The position numbers were made by a program, and so were the translations under genes. Below the pieces are notes generated by a model that saw only the letters and a program-made list of their open reading frames with translations, ran no database searches and was not told where the DNA came from. A stretch of 64,000 nucleotides of DNA from Microbacterium caowuchunii (GTDB lineage Bacteria > Actinomycetota > Actinomycetes > Actinomycetales > Microbacteriaceae). The DNA lies in contig NZ_CP044231.1 in assembly GCF_008727755.1 (NCBI RefSeq), positions 2,666,001-2,730,000 of the forward strand. Direction: 5' to 3'. Shown one piece after another: positions 26,261-33,089 of this stretch (the first letter of the stretch is position 1; each line of letters starts with the position of its first letter).

Positions 26261-26294
26261 GCCCTCCCCTCTATGGTCCCCCATCGGGGAGGGC
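26261..26294 (-). terminator. Hairpin terminator after the Ala-rich repeat protein gene
   Basis: GCCCTCCCC (26261-26269) and GGGGAGGGC (26286-26294) are a perfect 9-bp stem 15 bp beyond the stop of the repeat-protein gene. Confidence 0.6.
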
Positions 26295-26308
26295 CGGCAC
26301 GCCACCGG

Positions 26309-27007
26309 TCACTTCTTGCGCAACAGCAGCCGGAACACGCCGACCACCGCGAGCGCCGCGGCACCGGCCACGGCGATGGTCTTCAGCGGATTGGCCCGGT
26401 AGGAGTCCCGCGCCGAGCCGATCGCCCCGGTCGCGGCGCCGTAGGCGACATCCGCCGCCTGCTGCACGGCGTCCGCCCCCTGACCGGCCAGGTCCCTCGC
26501 GGCCTTGGCGATCTGCGGAGCGCGGTCCTCGAGCGTGCTCCCCACGACGGCGTCGACGGCCTTCTCGGCCTTCTCCGCGCCGGTCTTCACCGCGTCCCTG
26601 GCCCGCTTCGCCGCCGCTTCGGCCTTGTCCGCTCCGGCGTCCACGCCCTTCCCGGCCCGGTCCGCGCCGGCCTCGGCAGCACCCGCGGCAGCACCGGCGG
26701 TCTCCTGGACCTTGTCCGCGGTCTGCTCGATCCCTTCCTTCGCCGCATCCGAGCCGCGATCGACGGTCTCGTGCGCATTGGTCGCGGCGTCCTCGGCGGT
26801 CCCGGCCGCGTCCTTCGCCGCATCCGAGCCGCGATCGACGGTCTCGTGCGCGCTCGTCGCTGCCTCCTCGGCGGTCCCATCCGCGTCCTTCGCCGCGTCT
26901 GCGCCGCGATCGTCGGTCTCGTGCGCGCTGGCCGCGGCCTCCTCGACCTTCTCGTGCAGGTTCTCGGCGACGACGGGCTGCTGCTGGTCGTTCTGGTTGT
27001 CGCTCAT
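26309..27007 (-). CDS. Ala-rich tandem-repeat protein with C-terminal membrane anchor (LEA/YtxH-like)
   Basis: 232 aa, highly charged and Ala-rich. About two and a half copies of a 25-residue repeat (core HETVDRGSDAAKDAAGTAED) fill residues 29-95. A helical Ala/Lys/Asp region follows, then one membrane segment (about 209-226) and a basic end LLRKK. The composition resembles late-embryogenesis-abundant-like and YtxH-type stress proteins. It is probably cytoplasmic, tethered to the membrane, and involved in envelope or desiccation stress (inference). GAAGGAGC precedes the ATG. The repeats are nearly identical in DNA, so copy number could vary. Confidence 0.75.
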   Translation of the reverse strand: MSDNQNDQQQPVVAENLHEKVEEAAASAHETDDRGADAAKDADGTAEEAATSAHETVDRGSDAAKDAAGTAEDAATNAHETVDRGSDAAKEGIEQTADKVQETAGAAAGAAEAGADRAGKGVDAGADKAEAAAKRARDAVKTGAEKAEKAVDAVVGSTLEDRAPQIAKAARDLAGQGADAVQQAADVAYGAATGAIGSARDSYRANPLKTIAVAGAAALAVVGVFRLLLRKK

Positions 27008-27281
27008 AGTGGTGCTCCTTCCGACGAGGTACGGGCGACGCCGGCGCCGCCCTCATTCCACCTGATCACCCGCGACGCTCGGCAGGCTCCCCCTTGCGGC
27101 TCGACGCGAGGGTGTGCTTCGACGGGGGGAAGGCCCCAGAGCGACACGCCAGGTTTCGGGGTTTCCCCTCCTGCATCCGCACAGCGAGGTGTGATCTAAT
27201 CCAGGTGGACGTCCGCTCCCCGCGAAGGCCCGGGCGTCCGCCTTACCCGAGCTGAGACCAGGATTCCCCGGCCGATCGCTC

Positions 27282-27319
27282 ACTGTGCCCCTCTCCTCTA
27301 GGCCGGAGGGGGGCACAGT
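27282..27319 (-). terminator. Strong hairpin terminator of the tiny two-gene operon
   Basis: ACTGTGCCCC (27282-27291) and GGGGCACAGT (27310-27319) pair perfectly, with TCTCC/GGAGG adding to the stem. It stands 8 bp beyond the stop of the 54-aa gene. The region between it and the repeat-protein start (27008-27281) shows no gene. Confidence 0.7.
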
Positions 27320-27327
27320 CTCTCAGT

Positions 27328-27492
27328 TCAGCCCTGGCCGGCGGCGGCGTTCCCCGAAGGATCGATCACGTCCGCACTCGCGTCCTGCTCGTCCTCGATG
27401 AGGGGGTCCCGGCGTCGGTACAACCGCGTGGGACGGATGCTGGGGATCGGTATCGGTTTGCTCACCGGGTGAGCCCATTCGGGGCGAGTCAT
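27328..27492 (-). CDS. 54-aa hypothetical protein, second gene of a tiny operon
   Basis: Begins MTRPEWAHPV, is basic and Pro-rich in the middle (PIPIPSIRPTRLYRRR) and acidic toward the end (LIEDEQDASADV). The ATG overlaps the stop of the 45-aa gene by the ATGA arrangement. It has no signal peptide, membrane segment or recognised domain. The strong promoter upstream and hairpin downstream argue that it is a real gene. Confidence 0.6.
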   Translation of the reverse strand: MTRPEWAHPVSKPIPIPSIRPTRLYRRRDPLIEDEQDASADVIDPSGNAAAGQG

Positions 27493-27626
27493 AGGGGCAC
27501 GCTCCCGAACCGGCGGATGAACTCCGCCACCGCCGCATCCTCGAACTCGTCGGCTTCGTCCAGCAGTTCCTCGTCGTCGTGCAGGTCCTGCGTGGATCGT
27601 CCGTCGGGAATGATCACGTCGTCCAT
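27489..27626 (-). CDS. 45-aa acidic hypothetical protein, first gene of a tiny operon
   Basis: Begins MDDVIIPDGRSTQDLHDDEE and ends AEFIRRFGSVPL; about a third of the residues are Asp or Glu, and the middle is predicted helical. AAGGGCGAGG precedes the ATG. A consensus TTGACA/TAACCT promoter lies about 60 bp upstream. Function unknown; it could be a small regulator, antitoxin-like or peptide-precursor protein, none supported by motif. Confidence 0.6.
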   Translation of the reverse strand: MDDVIIPDGRSTQDLHDDEELLDEADEFEDAAVAEFIRRFGSVPL

Positions 27627-27687
27627 GGCCTCGCCCTTCGTACCCTCGGCTGAAGCGGGGGGTCTTCATTAACCGGGGACACCACCC

Positions 27688-27715
27688 AGGTTAGGTCGGC
27701 GGGACCGCTTGTCAA
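27688..27715 (-). promoter_or_regulatory. Consensus sigma-70-type promoter for the tiny operon
   Basis: On the minus strand a perfect -35 TTGACA (27715-27710) and -10 TAACCT (27693-27688) are 16 bp apart, leaving a leader of about 55 nt before the 45-aa gene. Confidence 0.65.
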
Positions 27716-27758
27716 TGGGACTTGAAAACGGCGCGGAAAAGTCCTACCACCCGGCCGC

Positions 27759-28952
27759 TCAGGCGGTGCGGACGCCGGTGCGCCAGACGGCCTGCGGCAC
27801 GAGGTCCGCGGTCCAGAGCACGACGTCGGCGGGGTCGCCCGTGCCGAGCCGGCCGAGGTCCGGGCGACCGATCGCCGTAGCCGGGACGGCCGTCGCCGCG
27901 GCGACCGCCGTGGCCAGGGGCACGCCGTAACCGACGACGTTGCGGACGGCCTGGTCGAGGGTCAGGGTCGAGCCGGCGAGCACCTCCGTCCCGCGCAGCC
28001 GCGCCACGCCGTCGCGCACCTCGACGTCCGCCGCGCCGAGCGCGTACGTCCCGTCCGGGGCGGCCGCGGCGGCCATCGCATCGCTCACCAACGCCACCCT
28101 GCCGGGGGCCGCCCGCAACAGCATCGTCACCACGACCGGATCGAGATGGTGCCCGTCGGCGATGACCTCCAGAGTCATCCGGTCGTCGGCGAGCGCGACG
28201 CCCACCGGCCCCGGGGCGCGGTGGTGGAGGGGCGGCATGGCGTTGAAGGCATGGGTGAGCAGCGTCGCTCCCGCCTCTATCGCCCGGCGCGTCATCCCGG
28301 CATCCGCGTCAGTGTGGCCGACGGCGGCGACCGCCCCCGCCTGCACGATGCGCCGCACCGCGGCCAGCCCTCCCTCGAGTTCCGGGGCGAGCGTCATCTG
28401 GCGGACGACGCCGGTGCCCAGCAGCCGGTCCAGGGCCTCCGGCGTGGGCGACTGCAGCGCAGCGGGGTCGTGCGCCCCGCAGTGCGCGGTGTCGAGGAAC
28501 GGCCCCTCCAGGTGCACGCCGAGGATGCCCGGCCGCTCGGGCATGAGCGCCCCGATCCGGTCGGCCTGCGCCACGAGCCGGGCGATCGGGGCGCTCACCA
28601 GGGAGAGGACGACACGGGTGACGCCGTGGCGGGCGTGCGCGGCGAGCACCGCGTCGACATCCTCCGCGTCGCCCGCGGCATCGTGGCCTCCGCCGCCGTG
28701 GGTGTGGATGTCGACGAGGCCCGGGGTGAGCACCGCCCCGGCACCGGCCGCCTCCCGCGCGTCGATGACCTCGTCGCCGGGTGCGACCAGGTCCCGCCAC
28801 CCGGCCCCGTTCCCGCTCGCCTGCACCGACCCGCCGCGCAGGAGCAGCCAGGCGTCCGGCTCGTCGCGCAGCGATCCGTCGGGACCGGCGGTGACCAGGC
28901 GCGCGGAGTGGATCAGCACCCCCGTGCCGGCCTCCTCGGCACGGGCGGTCAC
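27759..28952 (-). CDS. nagA: N-acetylglucosamine-6-phosphate deacetylase, second copy
   Basis: 397 aa from the GTG at 28952, which overlaps the nagB stop (GTGA). It has amidohydrolase motifs LVDIHTHGGGGHDAAGD, GVHLEGPFLD, VGHTDADAGMTRRAIEAG, THAFNAMPPLHHRAPG and LVSDAMAAAAA. It deacetylates GlcNAc-6-phosphate to glucosamine-6-phosphate. It differs clearly from the nagA at 23.5 kb, so it is a paralogue and not a recent duplication. The operon is VanZ-like gene, nagB, nagA. Confidence 0.93.
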   Translation of the reverse strand: MTARAEEAGTGVLIHSARLVTAGPDGSLRDEPDAWLLLRGGSVQASGNGAGWRDLVAPGDEVIDAREAAGAGAVLTPGLVDIHTHGGGGHDAAGDAEDVDAVLAAHARHGVTRVVLSLVSAPIARLVAQADRIGALMPERPGILGVHLEGPFLDTAHCGAHDPAALQSPTPEALDRLLGTGVVRQMTLAPELEGGLAAVRRIVQAGAVAAVGHTDADAGMTRRAIEAGATLLTHAFNAMPPLHHRAPGPVGVALADDRMTLEVIADGHHLDPVVVTMLLRAAPGRVALVSDAMAAAAAPDGTYALGAADVEVRDGVARLRGTEVLAGSTLTLDQAVRNVVGYGVPLATAVAAATAVPATAIGRPDLGRLGTGDPADVVLWTADLVPQAVWRTGVRTA

Positions 28953-29728
28953 TGCCCCACCTGGTGCCGATGCGCATAGGTGTAGCGGTAGTAGTCCGCC
29001 AGCTGCAGGCGGGACGCCGCCGCCTCGTCGATGAGCACCGAGACGCGGGGATGGTGCTGCAGGATGGTGGCCGGCCACAGCGCCGACACGGCGCCCTCGA
29101 CGAGGTGGTGGACGGCCTGCGCCTTGCCGGCGCCGGTGGCGACGAGCACGATGTGCCGGGCCTCCATGATCGTGCCGAGGCCCTGGGTGAGGCAGTGCCG
29201 CGGCACCGACTCGAGGTCGCCGTCGAAGAATCGGGCGTTGTCCCGCCGGGTCTGTTCGGTGAGCGTCTTCACGCGCGTGCGGGAGGACAGCGACGACCCC
29301 GGCTCGTTGAAGGCGATGTGCCCGTCCGTGCCGATCCCGAGGATCTGGAGGTCCACGCCGCCGGCGTCCCGGATCGCCGCCTCGTACGCGGCGCACGCGG
29401 CGGCGAGGTCGGCCGCGGTCCCGTCCGGCCCCTGCACGGCATCCGCGGGCAGGTCCACGCGCGAGACGAAGTCCGCGTCGATCACGGTGCGGTAGGCGGC
29501 GGGATGACCCGCCGGCAGGCCCACGTACTCGTCGAGGGTGAACGCCCGCGCCCGCGCGAGCGACAGCGTCCCGGCGTCGACGCGGCGAGCGACGCTGTCG
29601 TAGATCCGGAGCGGGCTGGACCCGGTCGCGAGCCCCAGCACCGCATCCGGTACGCGTGCCACGAGCGCCGCGATGTCGTCGGCGACCAACTCGCCGATCC
29701 GCTCCTCCTCGGTGATGATGACTTCCAT
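28949..29728 (-). CDS. nagB: Glucosamine-6-phosphate deaminase, second copy
   Basis: 259 aa, same length as the first copy, with GLATGSSPLRIYDS, FTLDEYVGLPAGHP, GIGTDGHIAFNEPGSSL and KTLTEQTRRDNARF. Active-site Asp, His and Glu are kept. With nagA-2 it completes conversion of GlcNAc-6-phosphate to fructose-6-phosphate independently of the MurNAc cluster. It starts 9 bp after the VanZ-like gene. Confidence 0.94.
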   Translation of the reverse strand: MEVIITEEERIGELVADDIAALVARVPDAVLGLATGSSPLRIYDSVARRVDAGTLSLARARAFTLDEYVGLPAGHPAAYRTVIDADFVSRVDLPADAVQGPDGTAADLAAACAAYEAAIRDAGGVDLQILGIGTDGHIAFNEPGSSLSSRTRVKTLTEQTRRDNARFFDGDLESVPRHCLTQGLGTIMEARHIVLVATGAGKAQAVHHLVEGAVSALWPATILQHHPRVSVLIDEAAASRLQLADYYRYTYAHRHQVGQ

Positions 29729-29737
29729 CAGCCCTGT

Positions 29738-30166
29738 CTACCGTTCCGGCGCCCGTTTGGGTACGGCGACGACCGCCGCCAACAGCATCCCGATGCACGT
29801 CCCCGCGGTGTTCGCGAGCACGTCGGTGACGCTCGCGGTTCGCGCAGCGAGCAGATCCCCCTGGATCGTCTCGATCGCCACGGTCGCCAGGATGCCGATG
29901 GGCAGCACCAGGTACCGTCTCCGCTCGAGCAGGATGCTGAGCAGCCACCCGAGCGGGATGAAGAAGACGACGTTCGCGGCGAACTCGACGCGGCCGTAGG
30001 TCGCCCAGGGCAGCAGGTCCTCCACGCGGTCGAGCAGCCCCGATGCACCGCGGTCCACCGGAACCGGCCAGAACACGATGAGCAGCGCCACCGCCGTGTA
30101 GCCGGCCAGCAGCATGCCCGCCCGGCGCCGTCCCCGGGCGCGTGCAGGCGTCCCCGCGTTCCCCAT
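29738..30166 (-). CDS. VanZ-like family membrane protein
   Basis: 142 aa with four membrane segments and the VanZ-like pattern NVVFFIPLGWLLSILLERRR followed by IETIQ and DVLANTAGTCIGMLL. Family members influence teicoplanin sensitivity in enterococci; most are of unknown function. The ATG at 30166 is chosen because TATCGT ends 6 nt before it and no ribosome site is seen (leaderless). It leads a nagB-nagA operon, hinting at a cell-wall or amino-sugar role. Confidence 0.82.
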   Translation of the reverse strand: MGNAGTPARARGRRRAGMLLAGYTAVALLIVFWPVPVDRGASGLLDRVEDLLPWATYGRVEFAANVVFFIPLGWLLSILLERRRYLVLPIGILATVAIETIQGDLLAARTASVTDVLANTAGTCIGMLLAAVVAVPKRAPER

Positions 30167-30172
30167 CCGGCA

Positions 30173-30178
30173 ACGATA
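30173..30178 (-). promoter_or_regulatory. Probable -10 box (TATCGT) of a leaderless transcript
   Basis: TATCGT on the minus strand ends 6 nt before the ATG at 30166; the same hexamer precedes padR. Confidence 0.45.
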
Positions 30179-30282
30179 GCGAGTGATTGTGCACAGTCCG
30201 GCGGGCATGCGCAACCGCTCCGCGCCCGGCGGGGGCGAGTGCGAGACTTCCCGCACATCCCCGGACTCCAGGAGGAGCAGTC

Positions 30283-30750
30283 ATGACCGATGAGGACGAC
30301 CTCAAGACCCTGACCCAGCTGATCCGGAAGTTCCGGTTCGCGATGGTGACGACGATGGAGACGGACGGCTCGCTCGTCGCCCACCCGCTGACCGTGCAGG
30401 AGGCGGAGTTCGACGGCGACCTGTGGTTCGTCATCGGCAAGGACGCCCCCGCCGCACAGCACCTCGCGCGGAACCCGCACGCCGGCGTCTCGATGAGTTC
30501 GGACGACGCCTGGGTCTCCCTCAGCGGCACCGGGCGCATCGTCGAGGACCGCGCCAAGCTCGCGGAGCTCTGGAAGCCGGCGCTCGAGGCGTGGTTCCCG
30601 AACGGCAAGGACGACCCGAACGTCGGCCTGCTCCACTTCACCGCCGACGGCGCCGAGTTCTGGCACTCCCCCGGAAGCAGGATCGTCCACCTCGTGACAC
30701 TGCTCACCCGCCGCAAGATCGAGGGCGAGAACGAGAAGCTCGACCTGTAG
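30283..30750 (+). CDS. Pyridoxamine 5'-phosphate oxidase family protein (general stress protein 26-like)
   Basis: 155 aa, split-barrel flavin-binding fold: FRFAMVTTMETDGSLVAHPL near the start, FDGDLWFVIGKDAP, then NPHAGVSMSSDDAWVSLSGT. Such general stress proteins bind FMN, FAD or F420; the cofactor here is undetermined. CAGGAGGAGCAG precedes the ATG; 32 in-frame upstream codons lack coding character. It is divergent from the VanZ-like gene. Confidence 0.85.
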   Translation: MTDEDDLKTLTQLIRKFRFAMVTTMETDGSLVAHPLTVQEAEFDGDLWFVIGKDAPAAQHLARNPHAGVSMSSDDAWVSLSGTGRIVEDRAKLAELWKPALEAWFPNGKDDPNVGLLHFTADGAEFWHSPGSRIVHLVTLLTRRKIEGENEKLDL

Positions 30751-30760
30751 CCCCTGCAGG

Positions 30761-30845
30761 GGACAACATTCCGGACCGATCGGGCTATCAGCCTCCGCGG
30801 ACGGCCTGCGCAGCCCCAAAGCACCACACATCCGGAACGTTGACC
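30761..30845. repeat. 85-bp element with terminal inverted repeats, copy 1
   Basis: Begins GGACAACATTCCGGA and ends TCCGGAACGTTGACC, which is the reverse complement apart from two bases. It starts 10 bp after the upstream stop codon. The interior differs from copy 2. Confidence 0.6.
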
Positions 30846-30900
30846 GAGGTGCGGCCGGGACGTCGTCCGCGGTGCGGCGACCGCCCGTCCGGGTCCGGAC

Positions 30901-30936
30901 GGCTGCGGCTGCGGCTGCGGCTGCGGCTGCGGCTGC
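30901..30936. repeat. GGCTGC hexanucleotide repeat, six copies
   Basis: Six perfect consecutive GGCTGC units between the two 85-bp elements; a site prone to slippage. Confidence 0.9.
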
Positions 30937-30958
30937 GGGGTACCCTACCCGGCGCGCC

Positions 30959-31043
30959 GGACAACATTCCGGGGAAAGCCCGCCTCCGCGCCGAGAACCC
31001 GGCTCCGCACGCTCGAACGTGCCGCTTGTCCGGAATGTTGACC
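30959..31043. repeat. 85-bp element with terminal inverted repeats, copy 2
   Basis: Begins with the same 14 bases as copy 1 (GGACAACATTCCGG) and ends TCCGGAATGTTGACC, a reverse complement of the first 15 bases with one mismatch when the 15th is counted as in copy 1. It is exactly the length of copy 1, with a mostly unrelated interior. The rest of the 30751-31176 interval holds no gene. Confidence 0.6.
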
Positions 31044-31121
31044 GCAGCACAACGTTGAAGTACCGGATGCGGAGGTCCACCGCTTCCGGCAAGTCCCGCT
31101 AGGTCCGGCTCCGGGATCGGG

Positions 31122-31155
31122 CGCCCCCGGCCGCCACCCGCCCCCGGCCGCCACC
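31122..31155. repeat. 17-bp direct tandem repeat, two copies
   Basis: CGCCCCCGGCCGCCACC occurs twice in a row downstream of the 102-aa protein gene. Confidence 0.8.
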
Positions 31156-31176
31156 CGCCGCCGACCCCACGCTTGC

Positions 31177-31485
31177 TCAGCGCGCCAGGACGTCCCAGCG
31201 GATCTCGAGCGCGCCGGACGGTGCGATGTCGGCGGGCAGCACCATCCCGGCCGACGGCCAGTAGCGGCGGTCGAGGACGACCTCGGTGCGGCGCAGTTCC
31301 GGCTCGCGCCCCGGCACCTCCGCACTCACCTCGAGGTGCGCCTCCTGGTACCGGAGGCGACCGCGGGGCTCGGTGATCGACACGATCCGCACCCGGCCGG
31401 GAACGGCGCCCGCCATGGACGACCCGGTCAGCCGGTCCAGTTGCGTCGCCGCGTCCTCCACCCAGTCCTCCACGCGAGGAAGCAT
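31177..31485 (-). CDS. 102-aa hypothetical protein
   Basis: Begins MLPRVEDWVEDAATQLDRLT; strand-rich with alternating charged residues (RRTEVVLDRRYWPSAGMVLP). No membrane segment or recognised domain. The ATG at 31485 has GGAGG 13 nt upstream, a little far. The in-frame extension upstream runs antisense to terC and is rejected. It is divergent from the terC riboswitch region. Confidence 0.6.
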   Translation of the reverse strand: MLPRVEDWVEDAATQLDRLTGSSMAGAVPGRVRIVSITEPRGRLRYQEAHLEVSAEVPGREPELRRTEVVLDRRYWPSAGMVLPADIAPSGALEIRWDVLAR

Positions 31486-31536
31486 ATCGGCAGCGGTGCC
31501 TCCGCACCCCTGCGCATGCCGTAGCCTTGATTCCCA

Positions 31537-31665
31537 CAAGGGGAGTACTCCCGTCTGCGGCCGGCCCGTCAATACGGATGCATCGATGCGTCCCGGGCCG
31601 TCGGTCCCGTCCGGGGCGGAGGAGACCTTGGCGCCGGTATTCGCCAACCCCTTTGGAGCACCTCC
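31537..31665 (+). promoter_or_regulatory. yybP-ykoY (Mn2+) riboswitch upstream of terC
   Basis: The closing stem is CAAGG (31537) with CCTTG (ending 31630). The conserved GGGGAGTA follows the 5' strand, CCCGTCAATACG lies in the central part, and GGAGACC precedes the 3' strand, as in the yybP-ykoY family that binds Mn2+. Downstream, GGAG (31655-31658), the ribosome site of terC, can pair with CTCC (31662-31665), a candidate switch acting on translation. A likely -10 box, TAGCCT, is at 31522-31527. Confidence 0.85.
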
Positions 31666-32661
31666 ATGCAGGTCACCTTCCTCATCTGGATGATCACGAT
31701 CGCGGTAACGATCGCGTTCTTCGTCTACGAGTTCTTCGCGCACGTCCGCACGCCGCACGAACCGACGATCCGCGAGTCCGCCCTGTGGTCGGGCTTCTAC
31801 ATCGGCCTCGCGCTGCTGTTCGGCATCGGCATCGGCGTCGTCTCGGGCTGGACGTACAGCGGCGAGTACTTCGCCGGGTACCTCACCGAGAAGGCGCTGT
31901 CTATCGACAACCTCTTCGTCTTCCTGCTGGTGATGACGGCATTCGCGGTGCCGAAGATCTATCAGCAGAAAGTGCTGATGATCGGGATCATCATCGCGCT
32001 GATCCTGCGCGGCGGGTTCATCGCCGTGGGCGCCGCGCTCATCTCGAACTTCTCCTGGATCTTCTACGTCTTCGGCGCACTCCTGCTCTTCCTCGCCTAC
32101 CGGCAGGCGTTCGCCGACCACGATGCCAACCCCGCCGACAGCCGGCTGATGCGGTTCGTGCGGCGTACGCTCCCGGTCACCGAGGAGTACCACGGCGACC
32201 GCCTGACGGCCCGCGTCGACGGCAAGCGCATGGTGACGCCGATGCTGCTCACCGTCATCGCGATCGGCTTCGTCGACCTCATCTTCGCCGTCGACTCCAT
32301 CCCGGCGATCTACGGTCTGACCAACGAGGCGTACATCGTCTTCACCGCCAACGCCTTCGCCCTGATGGGCCTGCGTCAGCTGTTCTTCCTCATCGGCGGT
32401 CTGCTGCAGCGCCTGGTCTACCTGCCGCAGGGCCTCGCGGTCATCCTCGGCTTCATCGGCGTGAAGCTCGTCCTGCACGCGCTGCACGTGAACGAGCTGC
32501 CTTTCGTCAACGGCGGCGAGCACGTCGAGTGGGCGCCGGAGATCCCGATCTGGTTCTCGCTGGTGTTCATCGGCGCGACGATCGCCGTGGCGACGGTGGC
32601 GAGCCTGTGGAAGACGCGCTCTGACCGCAAGCGCGACGAGGCCGCCGTCACCGAGGGCTGA
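31666..32661 (+). CDS. TerC/Alx family membrane protein, probable Mn2+ exporter
   Basis: 331 aa with about nine membrane segments. It shows the family's acidic membrane motifs: EKALSIDNLFVFLLVM (72-87) and GFVDLIFAVDSIPAIYGLT, each with Asp residues within helices. E. coli Alx and related TerC proteins export manganese. The riboswitch in front fits expression at high Mn2+ (family knowledge). The ATG has GGAG 7 nt upstream inside a small hairpin. Its stop is 2 bp from the end of the convergent receiver gene. Confidence 0.9.
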   Translation: MQVTFLIWMITIAVTIAFFVYEFFAHVRTPHEPTIRESALWSGFYIGLALLFGIGIGVVSGWTYSGEYFAGYLTEKALSIDNLFVFLLVMTAFAVPKIYQQKVLMIGIIIALILRGGFIAVGAALISNFSWIFYVFGALLLFLAYRQAFADHDANPADSRLMRFVRRTLPVTEEYHGDRLTARVDGKRMVTPMLLTVIAIGFVDLIFAVDSIPAIYGLTNEAYIVFTANAFALMGLRQLFFLIGGLLQRLVYLPQGLAVILGFIGVKLVLHALHVNELPFVNGGEHVEWAPEIPIWFSLVFIGATIAVATVASLWKTRSDRKRDEAAVTEG

Positions 32662-32663
32662 AC

Positions 32664-33026
32664 TCAGTTCAGGAGTGCTTCCACCCTGGCGAGGAGCTCG
32701 CGGGGGGAGAACGGCTTCGTGAGGTAGTCGTTCGCCCCCGCGCCCATCGCGCGCTCGACGTCCGCGGCCTGTGCGCGGGCGGTCAGCATGATGATCTTGG
32801 TCGTGCGGAACGACGTGTCCGCGCGGAGGTCTTCGCACACCTGGATGCCGGTGCGCCGCGGCATCATCCAGTCCAGGATGACGACGTCCGGGCGACGGAC
32901 GTACGCGGCTTCGACGCCCGCATCGCCGTCCCCCGCCACCGACACGTCATGACCCGAGGCGGCGAGGCGGTGCTCGATGAGCCCGGCCACATCAGCGTCA
33001 TCCTCGACGACCAGGATCGTGGCCAC
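32664..33026 (-). CDS. Single-domain response regulator (CheY-like receiver)
   Basis: 120 aa, a receiver domain only: VVEDDAD with acidic pair 9-10, phospho-acceptor Asp52 in VILDWMMP, Thr in MLTAR, Lys in TKPFS. No DNA-binding or output domain, so it must act by protein contact. The start is the GTG at 33026 with AGAGGAG upstream; the much longer open frame beyond is antisense to the kinase gene. It is divergent from the MASE1 kinase, its likely phosphodonor, with only 63 bp between the starts. Confidence 0.88.
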   Translation of the reverse strand: MATILVVEDDADVAGLIEHRLAASGHDVSVAGDGDAGVEAAYVRRPDVVILDWMMPRRTGIQVCEDLRADTSFRTTKIIMLTARAQAADVERAMGAGANDYLTKPFSPRELLARVEALLN

Positions 33027-33089
33027 GTCGGCTCCTCTCAACGCTCCATCGTGCACGGACGGCACCGTCCCGCACGGTACGTTCAGAAT

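Noticed and set aside
27328..27626. Tiny two-gene operon as a RiPP (for example lasso-peptide) precursor locus
   Set aside because: No modification enzyme, protease or dedicated transporter adjoins, and neither peptide shows a recognisable leader-core boundary.
27759..30827. Single 1022-residue open frame on the minus strand
   Set aside because: It is nagA-2 extended through the antisense or out-of-frame stretch of nagB-2, the VanZ-like gene and the PNPOx-family gene; only the last 397 residues show coding character.
30761..31043. The two 85-bp elements as integron attC sites (length and inverted ends are suggestive)
   Set aside because: The ends do not fit the attC core patterns RYYYAAC and GTTRRRY: the left GGACAAC and right GTTGACC have wrong bases at two positions and one position, and no cassette gene or integrase is present.
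30872..31102. Plus-strand frame with a poly-alanine run
   Set aside because: The alanines come from the GGCTGC repeat, the frame crosses one 85-bp element, and no ribosome site or leaderless box is present.
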